A DNA stretch of 5,054 bases from contig JBBQGT010000173.1 of the NCBI GenBank assembly GCA_038323265.1, positions 1 to 5,054 on the forward strand. Reading direction: 5' to 3'. The notes beneath the pieces are model-generated. The model had not been told where the DNA came from. It did no database searches and saw only the letters and a list, made by a program, of their open reading frames with translations. This DNA comes from PNKC01 sp038323265. GTDB taxonomy: Bacteria > Chloroflexota > Dehalococcoidia > Tepidiformales > Tepidiformaceae. Positions 4,774 to 5,054 of this stretch are shown in pieces. Made by a program: the position numbers and the translations under genes. Each line of letters begins with the position of its first letter. Position 1 is the first letter of the stretch.

Positions 4774-4860
4774 ATGAATCTGTGGACGCAGGTTTACCTT
4801 GACGTATTGCCGGGCGGCTATACTTTACTTAGATACGGAGGTATCCAAACCAGACCATGA
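4774..4860 (+). CDS. Possible 28-residue leader peptide upstream of htpX
   Basis: An ATG at 4774 opens a frame of 28 codons beginning MNLWTQVYLDVLPGG, and its TGA (4858-4860) overlaps the htpX ATG in an ATGA arrangement. A purine-rich AGAAGGGGGA ends 11 bases before the ATG and could serve as a weak Shine-Dalgarno. Such an overlap is the usual geometry for translational coupling. Against it, the proposed promoter at 4799-4824 lies inside the frame, so a transcript from there would not include its start, and the frame is short enough to occur by chance. I do not recognise the peptide. Confidence 0.25.
   Translation: MNLWTQVYLDVLPGGYTLLRYGGIQTRP
4799..4824 (+). promoter_or_regulatory. Putative htpX promoter with short spacer
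   Basis: TTGACG (4799-4804) and TATACT (4819-4824) are each close to the sigma-70 hexamers, but the spacer is only 14 bases instead of 16-18. Either one hexamer is not used, or an activator or alternative sigma factor is involved. Transcription from this -10 would start near 4831, about 26 bases before the htpX ATG. Confidence 0.4.
4829..4848 (+). promoter_or_regulatory. Palindrome that loops out the htpX Shine-Dalgarno
   Basis: GATAC (4832-4836) and GTATC (4841-4845) are a perfect 5-bp inverted repeat around GGAG, flanked by TT and AA as TTnGATACnnnnGTATCnAA. The only good Shine-Dalgarno for htpX, GGAGG (4837-4841), lies in the loop and the first stem base. As DNA this is an operator-like palindrome immediately downstream of the putative -10. 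As RNA it is a small hairpin over the ribosome binding site. The distance from GGAGG to the ATG (15 bases) is longer than usual. Confidence 0.35.
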
Positions 4861-5054
4861 ACTTAGTGAAAACCACTGCGCTGCTGGCGACCCTGACCGC
4901 AATTTTGGTGGCCATAGGCGGCCTGGTTGGCGGACTGGGCGGCGCCGTCCTCTTCCTGTTCATCGCCGCGGCGATGAACTTCTTCGCCTATTGGTTCAGC
5001 GACAAGATGGCGCTGAAAATGGCCGGCGCGCACGAAGCGAGCGAAGCGGATGAG
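4857..5054 (+). CDS. htpX: HtpX-type membrane zinc metalloprotease (N-terminal part)
   Basis: The reading frame stays open to the right edge and gives 66 residues starting MNLVKTTALLATLTAILVA. The start, two closely spaced hydrophobic segments (about 5-26 and 28-46) and the AAMNFFAYWFSDKMALKMAGAHEAS stretch split around residue 50 (read as FFAYWFSDKMALKMA) match the N terminus of HtpX, an M48-family protease of the cytoplasmic membrane that degrades misfolded membrane proteins. The HExxH zinc site lies beyond the window, so catalytic competence cannot be judged. ATG at 4857 is chosen because MN-x-x-KT directly precedes the first membrane segment as in homologues. In many bacteria htpX is stress-induced, and the leader here has a promoter-like element, a palindrome at the Shine-Dalgarno and a short overlapping upstream frame. 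Confidence 0.9.
   Translation, partial: MNLVKTTALLATLTAILVAIGGLVGGLGGAVLFLFIAAAMNFFAYWFSDKMALKMAGAHEASEADE

Overview
The window is GC-rich bacterial chromosomal DNA carrying mostly housekeeping genes. The protein flavour (a fused CoaBC with PAMD and LASG motif variants, a type III pantothenate kinase, an HtpX-type start, TTG/GTG/ATG starts, GC-rich third positions) would fit a member of the Chloroflexota, but that is an impression from the protein sequences and not a proof. I see no integrase, transposase, CRISPR array or defence genes, and I do not think a large undescribed system is present. The most unusual structure is a decayed tandem array of a tRNA-Ser gene.

Layout from left to right. 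Positions 1-45 hold the last codons of a protein ending in a SEC-C zinc-binding tail, most likely SecA. Three bases later a secreted or membrane-anchored protein of unknown function begins (49-837, +). A short convergent gap (838-969) may contain the frameshifted tail of a dead minus-strand gene. On the minus strand, coaX (2234-3007) followed by coaBC (970-2181) form a likely coenzyme A operon. CoaX phosphorylates pantothenate, CoaB adds cysteine and CoaC decarboxylates the product to 4'-phosphopantetheine. The 52-base gap between the two genes is largely filled by a five-copy 7-bp tandem repeat.

The protein-gene-free stretch 3008-3585 contains a putative coaX promoter, two degenerate tRNA-Ser copies, two rho-independent terminators and one intact tRNA-Ser(CGA) gene with encoded CCA (3444-3531, -). 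All the tRNA-like copies lie on the minus strand with a spacing of about 165 bp. The last two repeat units differ by only four substitutions and one indel by my alignment.

Upstream of the tRNA on the same strand is a small lysine-tailed, coiled-coil protein resembling the PhaE or phasin group (3586-3987, -). It is divergent from a P-loop adenylate kinase-like (FlaR or topology-modulation type) protein (4092-4703, +). The window ends in the N-terminal part of the membrane metalloprotease HtpX (4857 onward, +). The htpX leader contains a promoter-like element, a palindrome that puts the Shine-Dalgarno sequence in a hairpin loop, and a 28-codon upstream reading frame whose stop overlaps the htpX start as ATGA.
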